Assembly: GCA_024699005.1 (NCBI GenBank)
Contig: JAILQN010000232.1
Coordinates: forward strand, 1 to 18,035
Origin: Clostridia bacterium
GTDB lineage: Bacteria; Bacillota_A; Clostridia; Oscillospirales; Acutalibacteraceae
Length of the DNA stretch: 18,035 nucleotides
Reading direction: 5' to 3'
Program-made: the position numbers and the translations under genes
Shown: in pieces, positions 8,639-15,082 of the stretch
How positions within the stretch are numbered: the stretch's first letter is position 1
How the letters are laid out: the number at the start of each line of letters is the position of its first letter
Notes under the pieces: model-generated
The model's input: only the letters and a program-made list of their open reading frames with translations
What the model was told of the DNA's origin: nothing
Database searches by the model: none

Positions 8639-8686
8639 TGATATAATAAATGATACGATAAATGACATAATAAATGATACAATAAA
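8639..8686. repeat. Four 12-bp tandem repeats (TGAYAYRATAAA)
   Basis: Units occupy 8639-8650, 8651-8662, 8663-8674 and 8675-8686: TGATATAATAAA, TGATACGATAAA, TGACATAATAAA and TGATACAATAAA. They lie directly upstream of the candidate GH2 promoter, in the divergent hemW/GH2 interval. Phased AT-rich repeats at this place could be an operator array; this is inference. Confidence 0.8.
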
Positions 8687-8701
8687 AAAACCGGCACCCC
8701 C

Positions 8702-8827
8702 GGAACTCAGAGCTTAGAACTCAGAGCTTAGAACTCAGAGCTTAGAACTTGGAACTTGGAACTCAGAACTTGGAACTCAGAACTCGGAACTTGGAACTCG
8801 GAACTTGGAACTCGGAACTTGGAACTA
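8702..8827. repeat. Eighteen-unit heptad array (RGARCTY) ending at the hemW start codon
   Basis: The block is exactly 18 x 7 bp. Units include GGAACTC, AGAGCTT, AGAACTC, GGAACTT and AGAACTT; the last is GGAACTA. AGAGCTT and AGAACTC alternate at the far end, and GGAACTC and GGAACTT alternate near hemW. The ATG at 8828 follows with no spacer, so the array forms the entire proximal leader. There is no normal Shine-Dalgarno; GGAA in the units is the only purine-rich element. Confidence 0.9.
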
Positions 8828-9970
8828 ATGAACTCACTCTATATCCACATCCCTTTCTGCCGCTCGAAATGCCCTTACTGCGACTTTTACTCGCTCCGGG
8901 CGGACGGCGAAACGGTCGAAGCGTACGTAAACGCCCTGACCGACCGCCTGAAAAATCCCGGCACCCTGCTGCCCGAAGGCGGTCTGACCTTGCCGGGGCG
9001 GCTGGATACTGTATACTTCGGCGGAGGCACGCCTTCGGTCATCGGCGGAGAAAATATCGCGAAGATACTTGATGCGGCAGGCAAATCATTTGAGATAGCC
9101 GGAGACGCGGAAATAACTCTGGAATGCAATCCGTCCGTATGTTCCGGCGAACTGCTTGAAACCGCAGCAGCCGCAGGGGTAAACAGGGTCTCCGTCGGGC
9201 TCCAGTCCGCCGTGGACGCGGAACGCCGGGCTCTCGGCAGGCTTGCGGGGAGGCAAGAGGCTCTCGCCGCCGTTGATAACGCGAGAGCGGCGGGGATAGA
9301 CAATATTTCCCTTGACCTGATGCTGGGAATACCGGGACAGACGACGGAATCGCTCGACATAAGCCTTGATTTCATCATTGAGACCGGCGTGCCGCACGTC
9401 AGCGATTATATGCTGCAGCTGGAGGAAGGCACCGTATTCTGGTCACGGCGCGAAAAACTTGACCTGCCTTCCGACGATACGGTCTCCGAAATGTATCTGC
9501 ACACCGTGGACAGGTTAAAAAACGCCGGCATAATCCAGTACGAGATATCGAATTTCGCCCGTCCGGGTTTTGAGAGCCGACATAATATGAATTACTGGCT
9601 CGGCGGGGATTATCTCGGCGCGGGACCGGCAGCCCATTCGTTTATCGGCGGCAAACGGTTCGCGTTTTCACGCTCGGTCGATGCTTTCATAAACGGGGAA
9701 CGCCCGGAAATTTATGACAGCGGAGGCGACGCGAAGGAATACATCATGCTGCGTCTGCGGCTTTCCGAAGGGATCGACTTTGCGGAATATGAAGAAAAGT
9801 TCAGAGTTCAGAGTTCAAAGTTCAAAGGATCATTTCCGGGTTTCATGGAAAAATGCCGTTTCTACGCCGACAGGGGTCTCGGGGAACTGACGGACGCCGG
9901 CTTCCGGCTCACTCCGCGGGGATTTCTCGTGTCCAACGGAATAATAGCGGATCTGATCGAATTTTCTTGA
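8828..9970 (+). CDS. hemW: Radical SAM family heme chaperone HemW (CPO3-like)
   Basis: The 380-residue product starts MNSLYIHIPFC. C11, C15 and C18 in CRSKCPYCDF form the HemW-type CxxxCxxC cluster motif that binds the 4Fe-4S cluster with SAM. VYFGGGTPS, the glycine-rich SAM loop, and ITLECNPSV follow, then DLMLGIPGQT and YEISNFARPGFESRHNMNYW, all characteristic of HemW. The family delivers heme to membrane respiratory proteins and is often misannotated as coproporphyrinogen III oxidase. I chose ATG 8828 rather than the in-frame ATG at 8756 because the latter adds 24 residues encoded only by repeats and would displace the conserved start. Residues near 325-333 (FRVQSSKFK) come from an internal heptad array. 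The next gene, guaA, has its own promoter. Confidence 0.93.
   Translation: MNSLYIHIPFCRSKCPYCDFYSLRADGETVEAYVNALTDRLKNPGTLLPEGGLTLPGRLDTVYFGGGTPSVIGGENIAKILDAAGKSFEIAGDAEITLECNPSVCSGELLETAAAAGVNRVSVGLQSAVDAERRALGRLAGRQEALAAVDNARAAGIDNISLDLMLGIPGQTTESLDISLDFIIETGVPHVSDYMLQLEEGTVFWSRREKLDLPSDDTVSEMYLHTVDRLKNAGIIQYEISNFARPGFESRHNMNYWLGGDYLGAGPAAHSFIGGKRFAFSRSVDAFINGERPEIYDSGGDAKEYIMLRLRLSEGIDFAEYEEKFRVQSSKFKGSFPGFMEKCRFYADRGLGELTDAGFRLTPRGFLVSNGIIADLIEFS
9798..9825. repeat. Four-unit heptad array inside hemW
   Basis: Units at 9798, 9805, 9812 and 9819 are AGTTCAG, AGTTCAG, AGTTCAA and AGTTCAA. On minus they read as TGAACTY with the same GAACT core as the leader array, so the orientation is inverted relative to it. 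They are translated in frame near the C-terminus of HemW. Confidence 0.8.
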
Positions 9971-9995
9971 CAAACGGTTTTCATCGGAATATTAT
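9967..9995 (+). promoter_or_regulatory. SigmaA-type promoter for the GMP synthetase gene
   Basis: TTGACA (9967-9972), a 17-bp spacer and TATTAT (9990-9995) match the consensus closely. The -35 box overlaps the hemW stop codon TGA (9968-9970). The leader to the ATG at 10026 is only about 25 nt, too short for a purine riboswitch. Confidence 0.75.
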
Positions 9996-10025
9996 TCTCA
10001 TAACAAAAACATGGAGGTCAAAACA

Positions 10026-11009
10026 ATGGATTCAAACAAAAGACCGGACGATATGCAGAGGATAACCACAAGGGAGCTTGCCGAGGCGTTCATCGCTGAA
10101 CAGATCGACGCTCTGAGGGCTCAGATAGGCGACGGCAAGGTGCTTCTGGCGCTGTCGGGCGGGGTGGATTCCTCGGTCTGCGCCGCGCTGCTCATCAAGG
10201 CGATAGGCAAACAGCTGACCTGTGTCCACGTAAACCACGGCCTTTTACGCAAGGGCGAACCGGAACAGGTCATCGAAGTGTTCCGCAACCAGATGAACGC
10301 CAATCTCATATACATCGACGCGACCGACCGCTTCCTTGACAAGCTTGCCGGCGTGAGCGATCCCGAGACAAAGCGCAAGATCATCGGCAGCGAGTTCATC
10401 GACGTTTTCGCCGAAGAGGCGGAGAAGCTGGACGGTATAAAATTCCTGGGGCAGGGCACCATCTATCCCGACATCCTGGAGAGCGAAGCCGGCATCAAGG
10501 CCCATCACAACGTGGGCGGCCTTCCCGAGAAGTTCGATTTCGAGCTGGTGGAGCCGGTCAAGCTGCTTTATAAGGACGAGGTCCGCGTAGTCGGTTCCGC
10601 CCTCGGTCTGCCCGACAGCATGGTCAACCGTCAGCCGTTCCCGGGCCCCGGTCTCGGTGTGCGCTGCACCGGCGCCATCACCCGCGACAGGCTGGAGGCG
10701 CTCAGGGAATCCGACGCCATCCTGCGCGAAGAATTCGCGAACGCAGGTCTCGCCGGCAAGGTATGGCAGTACTTCACCATAGTTCCCGACTTCAGGACAA
10801 CCGGCATCACCGACGGCAAGCGGACCTTCGAATGGCCCGCGATCATCCGCGCAGTGAATACCCGCGACGCCGTCACCGCCACGATCGAGCCCATCCCGTA
10901 TGAGCTTCTGGCGAAGATCACCGCGAGGATCACAGCAGAAGTCAAAGGGATCAACCGCGTGCTTTATGACGTGACGCCCAAGCCTTCGGCAACGATCGAG
11001 TGGGAATGA
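10026..11009 (+). CDS. guaA: GMP synthetase, ATP-pyrophosphatase subunit (no amidotransferase domain)
   Basis: The 327-residue product catalyses ATP-dependent amination of XMP to GMP. The PPi-loop SGGVDSS is at residues 44-50, and the dimerisation-domain motifs FPGPGLGVR and the terminal NRVLYDVTPKPSATIEWE complete the C-terminal half of GuaA. The N-terminal class I glutamine amidotransferase domain of the usual ~510-residue bacterial enzyme is absent, and hemW lies directly upstream, so it is not encoded beside it. The protein resembles the archaeal GuaAb arrangement, with a separate glutaminase subunit needed elsewhere or free ammonia used. The ATG at 10026 is preceded by GGAGG 8 nt away; the earlier ATG at 10011 overlaps that site and is less likely. 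Monocistronic, from the promoter at 9967-9995. Confidence 0.92.
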   Translation: MDSNKRPDDMQRITTRELAEAFIAEQIDALRAQIGDGKVLLALSGGVDSSVCAALLIKAIGKQLTCVHVNHGLLRKGEPEQVIEVFRNQMNANLIYIDATDRFLDKLAGVSDPETKRKIIGSEFIDVFAEEAEKLDGIKFLGQGTIYPDILESEAGIKAHHNVGGLPEKFDFELVEPVKLLYKDEVRVVGSALGLPDSMVNRQPFPGPGLGVRCTGAITRDRLEALRESDAILREEFANAGLAGKVWQYFTIVPDFRTTGITDGKRTFEWPAIIRAVNTRDAVTATIEPIPYELLAKITARITAEVKGINRVLYDVTPKPSATIEWE

Positions 11010-11070
11010 ATGCAAAGGTACGAAAAGCTGCGTAAATACAGGTTTTTCAGCGCGGTCAAAACGGAATTGA

Positions 11071-11281
11071 TACCAGTTTTGGGTTGTCGAAAACAGAACG
11101 ATTAAGGGCGAACTTCTAAAGACGGATTTGATCATTGCTGAAATCGCGAATCTGTACAGTTGTACAATGTTTATACGACCGACAGAAGCATCAAAAACAC
11201 GATTGTGCCGTCTCAAAGCTCCCCAACTAATTAAACTGGACAAATAGTTCTACGATGACAAACGAACACATTGTTATTTAA
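11071..11281 (+). pseudogene. Decayed C-terminal fragment of a DNA methyltransferase (tentative)
   Basis: No intact frame is present, but three successive frames give recognisable pieces in the right order. YQFWVVENRTIKGELLKTD and IIAEIANLY come from 11071, NTIVPSQSSPTN from the frame at 11163, and MTNEHIVI plus a stop from 11255-11281. From memory these match the end of site-specific DNA methylases of the NKRMPSKNSPTN...EYIVI type. At least two frameshifts and a TAA separate them. The upstream catalytic part is missing. A database search would be decisive. Confidence 0.4.
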
Positions 11282-11320
11282 AAAAAAGACAATCTCGCAC
11301 AATACTTTTTGGAGACAGCT

Positions 11321-11452
11321 ATGAGGTGGATTTTTTTAATCATTGGTTTCATAGTGATTGTGGTTGTTTCGGTTGCTGTTTCACTTAAGGCAGCAAACGA
11401 CAGAGAGAAAATCATTAATACTACGGAAAAAAATCAAGAGAAATATATCTGA
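11321..11452 (+). CDS. N-terminal membrane segment of a split SHOCT-domain protein
   Basis: ATG at 11321 follows GGAGA at good spacing. The 43 codons encode MRWIFLIIGFIVIVVVSVAV, one transmembrane helix, and then a charged stretch ending EKYI before TGA (11450-11452). The frame continues after that TGA without further stops into the 11498-12064 coding region, so this is most likely the 5' end of one gene interrupted by a nonsense mutation. It could instead be a real 43-aa single-pass membrane peptide. Confidence 0.55.
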   Translation: MRWIFLIIGFIVIVVVSVAVSLKAANDREKIINTTEKNQEKYI

Positions 11453-11497
11453 GAAAAAGGCATCAGCAAAACCGCCGATTACGAATGGCACGACATT

Positions 11498-12064
11498 ATG
11501 AATCGGTATCGTTATCGCTTCATCGCTGATGATAGAGCGCAAAAGGTATATATCAGTACCGGCATTGACGTCGATATTTTGGACGAGATCCCTTATGAGA
11601 AAATCATCGGATTTGAAGTAATTGAGGATTCACAGGTCGTCGGAGGAATTAAACGCGCTATTGTCGGCGGAGTTCTTGCTGGTGTCGCCGGTGCAATAGT
11701 AGGTTCGCAAACGGCGCACAAAAAGGCTGTTTCATCAATGAAAGCTGTCATTTACTGCGAGAATATCAGAAAACCACAGTACACGCTTGAATTCATCACG
11801 ACGGAAACAAAGACCACGGATATAGATTATATTTCCGCAAAACGTTTTACTGACAATATTAACGCTACTCTGAAGGCAGTAATAGCAAAAGCAAATCAAA
11901 CAATTAGACCAACACAAAGGCAGGTATTGGTTGCAAGCGCAACACACCAAAGCTCTAACGAAGTGATGGAAAGTCTGAAAAAGCTAAAAACCGCTTATGA
12001 TTATAACCTGATAACTGAAGCAGAATACGAAGGTAAGAAAAGAGAACTTTTAAAGAGACTTTAA
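11498..12064 (+). CDS. SHOCT-domain protein with glycine-rich hydrophobic segment
   Basis: This 188-residue frame has no convincing Shine-Dalgarno before its ATG and is in frame with 11321-11452 across a single TGA. The likely original protein was about 247 residues. GGIKRAIVGGVLAGVAGAIVGSQ (about residues 49-71) is a glycine-rich hydrophobic segment like those in membrane-bending or channel-like small proteins. The C-terminus, VMESLKKLKTAYDYNLITEAEYEGKKRELL in outline, is a textbook SHOCT (short C-terminal) domain, a motif at the end of many bacterial membrane and phage-associated proteins thought to mediate oligomerisation. It sits in the AT-richer accessory island and is followed by two terminators. 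The function is unknown. Confidence 0.65.
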   Translation: MNRYRYRFIADDRAQKVYISTGIDVDILDEIPYEKIIGFEVIEDSQVVGGIKRAIVGGVLAGVAGAIVGSQTAHKKAVSSMKAVIYCENIRKPQYTLEFITTETKTTDIDYISAKRFTDNINATLKAVIAKANQTIRPTQRQVLVASATHQSSNEVMESLKKLKTAYDYNLITEAEYEGKKRELLKRL

Positions 12065-12167
12065 CATAATAATACTGAATAATTTTCCCGTGGAGATAGC
12101 ATAATACAGGGATATTCCGATGAAATAATAGTGGATAACAGAGTAAAAACTTCGTTTTTCAAATCAG

Positions 12168-12197
12168 GCCTTGTGCAATTTCGGCATGAGGCTTTTT
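12168..12197 (+). terminator. Intrinsic terminator after the SHOCT gene
   Basis: A 9-bp stem, GCCTTGTGC (12168-12176) with GCATGAGGC (12184-12192) including two GU pairs, and a 7-nt loop are followed by TTTTT. The same stretch also lies in a short open frame (about 12088-12228, no ATG, ending HNT-stop) that I could not identify. Confidence 0.55.
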
Positions 12198-12231
12198 ATA
12201 ATGATATTTTTGAGCAGCATAATACATAATG

Positions 12232-12255
12232 CCCTGCCGGTCGGCAGGGTTTTTT
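12232..12255 (+). terminator. Strong intrinsic terminator
   Basis: CCCTGCCG (12232-12239) pairs perfectly with CGGCAGGG (12242-12249) and is followed by six T. It is the second terminator in tandem and insulates the 32-bp repeats and the ATPase gene from upstream transcription. Confidence 0.75.
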
Positions 12256-12333
12256 CAGTTTCTGCAGAATAATCCTTCGGCGTATATTAAGGAGGGATGA
12301 TTTATCCCGATGTATTTTCCTGATATGCCGTCA

Positions 12334-12461
12334 CTCGCCCGGAATTTTCCGAAACGTCTCAAAAACTCGCTCCGATTTTTCCGAAACTTCTTAAAAACTC
12401 GCTCCGAATTTTCCGTATTTATACTGAAACTCCCCTTGATTTTTCCGATTTTCGGTGTATC
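12334..12461. repeat. Four 32-bp tandem repeats upstream of the DUF4143 ATPase gene
   Basis: Units are 12334-12365, 12366-12397, 12398-12429 and 12430-12461. Each starts CTCGCYCCGA or a variant, then WTTTTCCGAAAC, then an A-rich end. Units 1 and 2 are closest; units 3 and 4 drift, so the array decays toward the gene. The last unit holds a possible TTGATT -35 (12436-12441), with TATCAT (12458-12463) as -10 after 16 bp. The array begins about 80 bp after the terminator and ends 23 bp before the ATG. There are no spacers, so it is not CRISPR. Confidence 0.75.
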
Positions 12462-12484
12462 ATATAAACAGGAGGCGACAATCA

Positions 12485-13852
12485 ATGGAATTAAGAAGAC
12501 ATATTGACAGGTGGCTTACGAACTGGAAAGACGATCCGGCACATAAGCCGGCTTTGATACGCGGGATCAGACAATCAGGCAAAACGCATTCGGTAAAACT
12601 GTTCGCAGAGAACAACTATGACGTTGTCGTTTATCTTGACTTCTGGAAGCGGCCGGACCTGTGTGATGCTTTTGACGGACAATTGGACGCAGAAACGATT
12701 ATCCGGGAACTATCTGTAAAGATGCCCATGCCGGAACTTGTGGCAGGCTCTACCGTATTCCTTTACGATGAAGTACAGGAATGCCCGCGAGCATTATTGT
12801 CGCTGAAAACTGTTCAAAACGAAAAACGATTCGATTATATTGCCACAGGATCCTATCTGGGTGTAAACGGCTATGTGGTATCTGATGACACTCCGAAACC
12901 CGTTGGATGTACTGACGAATTTGACATGAGAACTCTTGATTTTGAAGAATTCCTGTGGGCCAAAGGGTATGGAGACAGGGAAGTATCATACATCAGAGAC
13001 GCGTTTGAAGCGCGCAGCGCGCTTTCCAAATCCATGCACGGTGCATTCACCTCTCTTTTCAGGGAATATCTTTGCGTCGGAGGATTTCCGGAGGCAGTCT
13101 GTAATTACATTCAGACTAACAACATTTACGAGACGCTTCAGATCACCAGAAGGATAACAAGGGATCTTCAGGATGATTTCGGAAGAAGACGCGGCAAGGA
13201 CAACAAACCGCTTTTCAACCCTAATGAAGTGGCTCGGATAAGGAGCGCGTTCTCGTTGATCCCCTCTTTCCTGGGTAAAGAGAACAAACGATACGTTGTT
13301 TCAAAAATCACCGGGAAAGGGGCAAAAGATGCAGGAAAAGATGCTCTCGATTATCTGAAAGACACAGGTATAATAATGAAAGCCCACAATCTGGACGTTC
13401 CCGCAACGCCGCTGTCTGTCAATGCGATTTTTAATCAATACAAGGTGTTTACGACAGATATCGGTATGCTTGTGGGGATGTTGGAAGACGGCGCGACCGA
13501 CGCGATATTATCCGGCGCTCTCGGGATGGGAAAAGGTATGCTGTATGAAGCCTTGGTCGCAGATGCCATTTACAAGCGCGGAGGCAGATTATTCTATTTT
13601 GCCAAGGAGAGCGGTCTGGAACTTGATTTCGTCATCAATTATTTCGGGAATTCGACTATACTTGAGGTAAAAGCCAGAGACGGCAACACAAAAAGCGCAA
13701 AAACCGTCATGTCGCATCCCGATCATTACGGCAAAACAAAATTGATCCGGATCAAAGATTCCAATCTCGGCGTCTCAGACGGCATCCTGACAATTCCTCA
13801 TTATATGGCGCACCTTCTTTTTGTGTGGCGGGCAACGTTGCCGACGGAATAA
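12485..13852 (+). CDS. AAA-type ATPase with DUF4143 C-terminal nuclease-like domain
   Basis: The 455-residue product opens with a P-loop ATPase: GIRQSGKT (27-34) is Walker A and VFLYDEVQ (91-98) is Walker B, followed by the ATGSYLGV sensor-like strand. FREYLCVGGFPEAV is the usual link of the family. The C-terminus holds E355 in LYEALVAD and ELDFVINYFGNSTILEVKA, matching the PD-(D/E)XK arrangement with D381, E394 and K396. Such proteins are abundant in gut Firmicutes and Bacteroidetes; their role is unproven, with links to DNA handling, defence or toxin-like activity proposed. GGAGG lies 9 nt before the ATG at 12485, chosen over an upstream ATG at 12455 in the repeat-derived leader. It stands alone between the tandem repeats and the inverted-repeat element, which suggests a mobile or accessory gene. 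Confidence 0.9.
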   Translation: MELRRHIDRWLTNWKDDPAHKPALIRGIRQSGKTHSVKLFAENNYDVVVYLDFWKRPDLCDAFDGQLDAETIIRELSVKMPMPELVAGSTVFLYDEVQECPRALLSLKTVQNEKRFDYIATGSYLGVNGYVVSDDTPKPVGCTDEFDMRTLDFEEFLWAKGYGDREVSYIRDAFEARSALSKSMHGAFTSLFREYLCVGGFPEAVCNYIQTNNIYETLQITRRITRDLQDDFGRRRGKDNKPLFNPNEVARIRSAFSLIPSFLGKENKRYVVSKITGKGAKDAGKDALDYLKDTGIIMKAHNLDVPATPLSVNAIFNQYKVFTTDIGMLVGMLEDGATDAILSGALGMGKGMLYEALVADAIYKRGGRLFYFAKESGLELDFVINYFGNSTILEVKARDGNTKSAKTVMSHPDHYGKTKLIRIKDSNLGVSDGILTIPHYMAHLLFVWRATLPTE

Positions 13853-13875
13853 TATCCCGGAAAGATTCATATAGC

Positions 13876-14247
13876 ATAAAGCTGGGGCTGTTGCATTAAG
13901 AAATCCAAAATGATTACGGATTCCTGAATTTTTGCGTCAGGAATCCGTGTTTCTATTAAAAAGTCATATCATTTTCGGGATGAACGGAAGTTGTCTTCCT
14001 GTATCACGGCAGACCCCTGCCGTTTTAAACGCCGATGCGGACGGGGTGGAAGATGTTGCACTGTAACGATTATTCGATTATTTTGTTTTTATTACCGGTC
14101 TTCTCAGACATTTAAACACAACCCCGTCCCGAGGCGTTCAATTGAGGAATGTCGGATATATTTGGTTGAACAATAACGGCAGAGGTCTGCCGTGATACAG
14201 GTATGGGCTCTTTTACAGCCCTCTAAATGCAACAGCCCCATCTTTAT
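13876..14247. mobile_element. ~372-bp MITE-like element with nested inverted repeats
   Basis: The ends 13876-13897 and 14226-14247 are inverted 22-bp repeats with one mismatch; the core is TGGGGCTGTTGCATT. A second inverted pair, 27 bp with one mismatch, lies at 13998-14024 and 14175-14201 (CCTGTATCACGGCAGACC core). Each copy contains its own small hairpin, CGGCAG-CTGCCG. A third, imperfect pair (GGACGGGGT) lies further in. No intact transposase is encoded and no clear target duplication was found. The terminal GGGGCTGTTGCA resembles ends of several IS families, but the assignment is not secure. Confidence 0.65.
13916..13948 (+). terminator. Perfect 12-bp hairpin, possible terminator of the ATPase gene
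   Basis: ACGGATTCCTGA (13916-13927) pairs perfectly with TCAGGAATCCGT (13937-13948) around a 9-nt loop. The following GTTTCTATT is only modestly T-rich. It lies within the inverted-repeat element and may belong to that element instead. Confidence 0.45.
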
Positions 14248-14290
14248 CGGATTCGGAGCAACTCGCGGTTGCCCCGGATCGATTCTGTTT

Positions 14291-14396
14291 CGCCTGTTAT
14301 TCCTCCTGCTTTAGGAACCCCTGATCGAAGGCGGCGGGGAAATAGAACTTTTTGTCCGCCCTGCCGAAGGTCACGATGATAAAACCGCCGTCGATA
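14291..14396. repeat. Left copy of a 106-bp direct repeat (helicase-like 3' end)
   Basis: This stretch matches 17930-18035 with five mismatches in 106 positions (about 95%). The right copy runs off the window, so the true repeat is longer. Both carry the same coding end (IDGGFIIVTFG to GFLKQ, then stop). Confidence 0.9.
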
Positions 14397-15082
14397 CTCT
14401 TTACCGTGCCCGTTCCGAACGCCTTGTGGGTAACCACCGTCCCGGGGCGGACCGTGGAGGTGTCGGTATGCGTTTCCGGTTTCTTTGCCGCGGGGACCGG
14501 AGCCGCCGTCGGCGGCACGTACGCCTGGCGGTAAGTGCTCCGGACCGGCTTTTCGGGCGGCGCTTTGGGAGCGCGTTTTTCCTCTTTCTTCGCAACCGGC
14601 GCCGCCGGGATATCGTCCTCTTCCTCCTCGTCCGCGGCGACGTTCACGAACACCGGCCTTTGAGGGATATCGTCCGCGCGACGTTCAGGCGCAGCCATGG
14701 AATCGGCGAGCTGCCCTGCCATGGCGTCTTAATCGGCGCGGCTGATAGTCGTGCTGTACAGACCCACGTCCTCGCCCTTATGTTTATCAATGCCGGTATA
14801 CACAAGACTGGCATCATCGTAACGGCGAAATCCCCAGACTGCCTGATTCATGACGTTTTCGTTGAACACGTTAAGAGAGACAAGCAATTCAAAGTCCTTC
14901 ACGTTCAGACCGGTAACCTTTTGAACAGTCCCGGTTCCAATTGTGTGATAACGTCTTTAAGACTCTCCTCACGGTAATCCGTCAGATACATGAACACCGG
15001 CACGCGGGTGGCGAATTTGATCAGCTTCTCCTGTATCATCTTGCGTTTGGATTTATATTCCTTCTCCTCTTCGGAAATCTAC
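14297..15082 (-). pseudogene. Broken 3' fragment of a helicase-like gene
   Basis: Three pieces in order on minus give one protein tail. ISEEEKEYKSKRKMIQEK to ITQLEPGLFK runs from about 15082. A one-base loss in an A run near 14919-14922 shifts the frame. VTGLNVKDFELLVSLNVFN to GEDVGLYSTTISRAD runs to a TAA at 14729-14731, where one base change would restore a sense codon. Then DAMAGQLADSM, an acidic Pro/Ala/Lys linker and HKAFGTGTVKSIDGG to GFLKQEE run to the stop at 14297. The tail resembles the C-terminus of large DEAD/DEAH-type helicases seen in Clostridia, with a terminal small beta domain; this assignment is from memory. The 141-residue last segment could still be expressed from the ATG at 14722. 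Confidence 0.6.

Noticed and set aside
7160..8641. Long plus-strand open frame (493 codons)
   Set aside because: It is antisense to the GH2 gene, whose catalytic motifs are clear.
9971..10025. Purine riboswitch before guaA
   Set aside because: The leader after the promoter is only about 25 nt and has no aptamer-like hairpins.
11010..11105. 31-codon frame right after guaA (MQRYEKLRKYRFF...)
   Set aside because: No ribosome site of its own and overlaps the methylase relic; probably chance.
10245..11243. Minus-strand open frame (332 codons) over guaA
   Set aside because: Shadow of the GMP synthetase gene, which has full-length conserved motifs on plus.
11450..11452. Recoding of TGA as Trp or selenocysteine
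   Set aside because: Other genes here end in TGA (hemW, guaA), and no SECIS-like hairpin directly follows; a nonsense mutation is simpler.
12334..12461. CRISPR array
   Set aside because: The 32-bp units are directly adjacent with no unique spacers, and no cas gene is present.
12310..12507. Short plus-strand gene across the 32-bp repeats
   Set aside because: It is encoded mostly by the tandem repeats, whose length is not a multiple of three, and it overlaps the ATPase start.
13991..14176. 61-codon open frame inside the inverted-repeat element
   Set aside because: It lies within the inverted repeats, has no ribosome site and no recognisable protein features.
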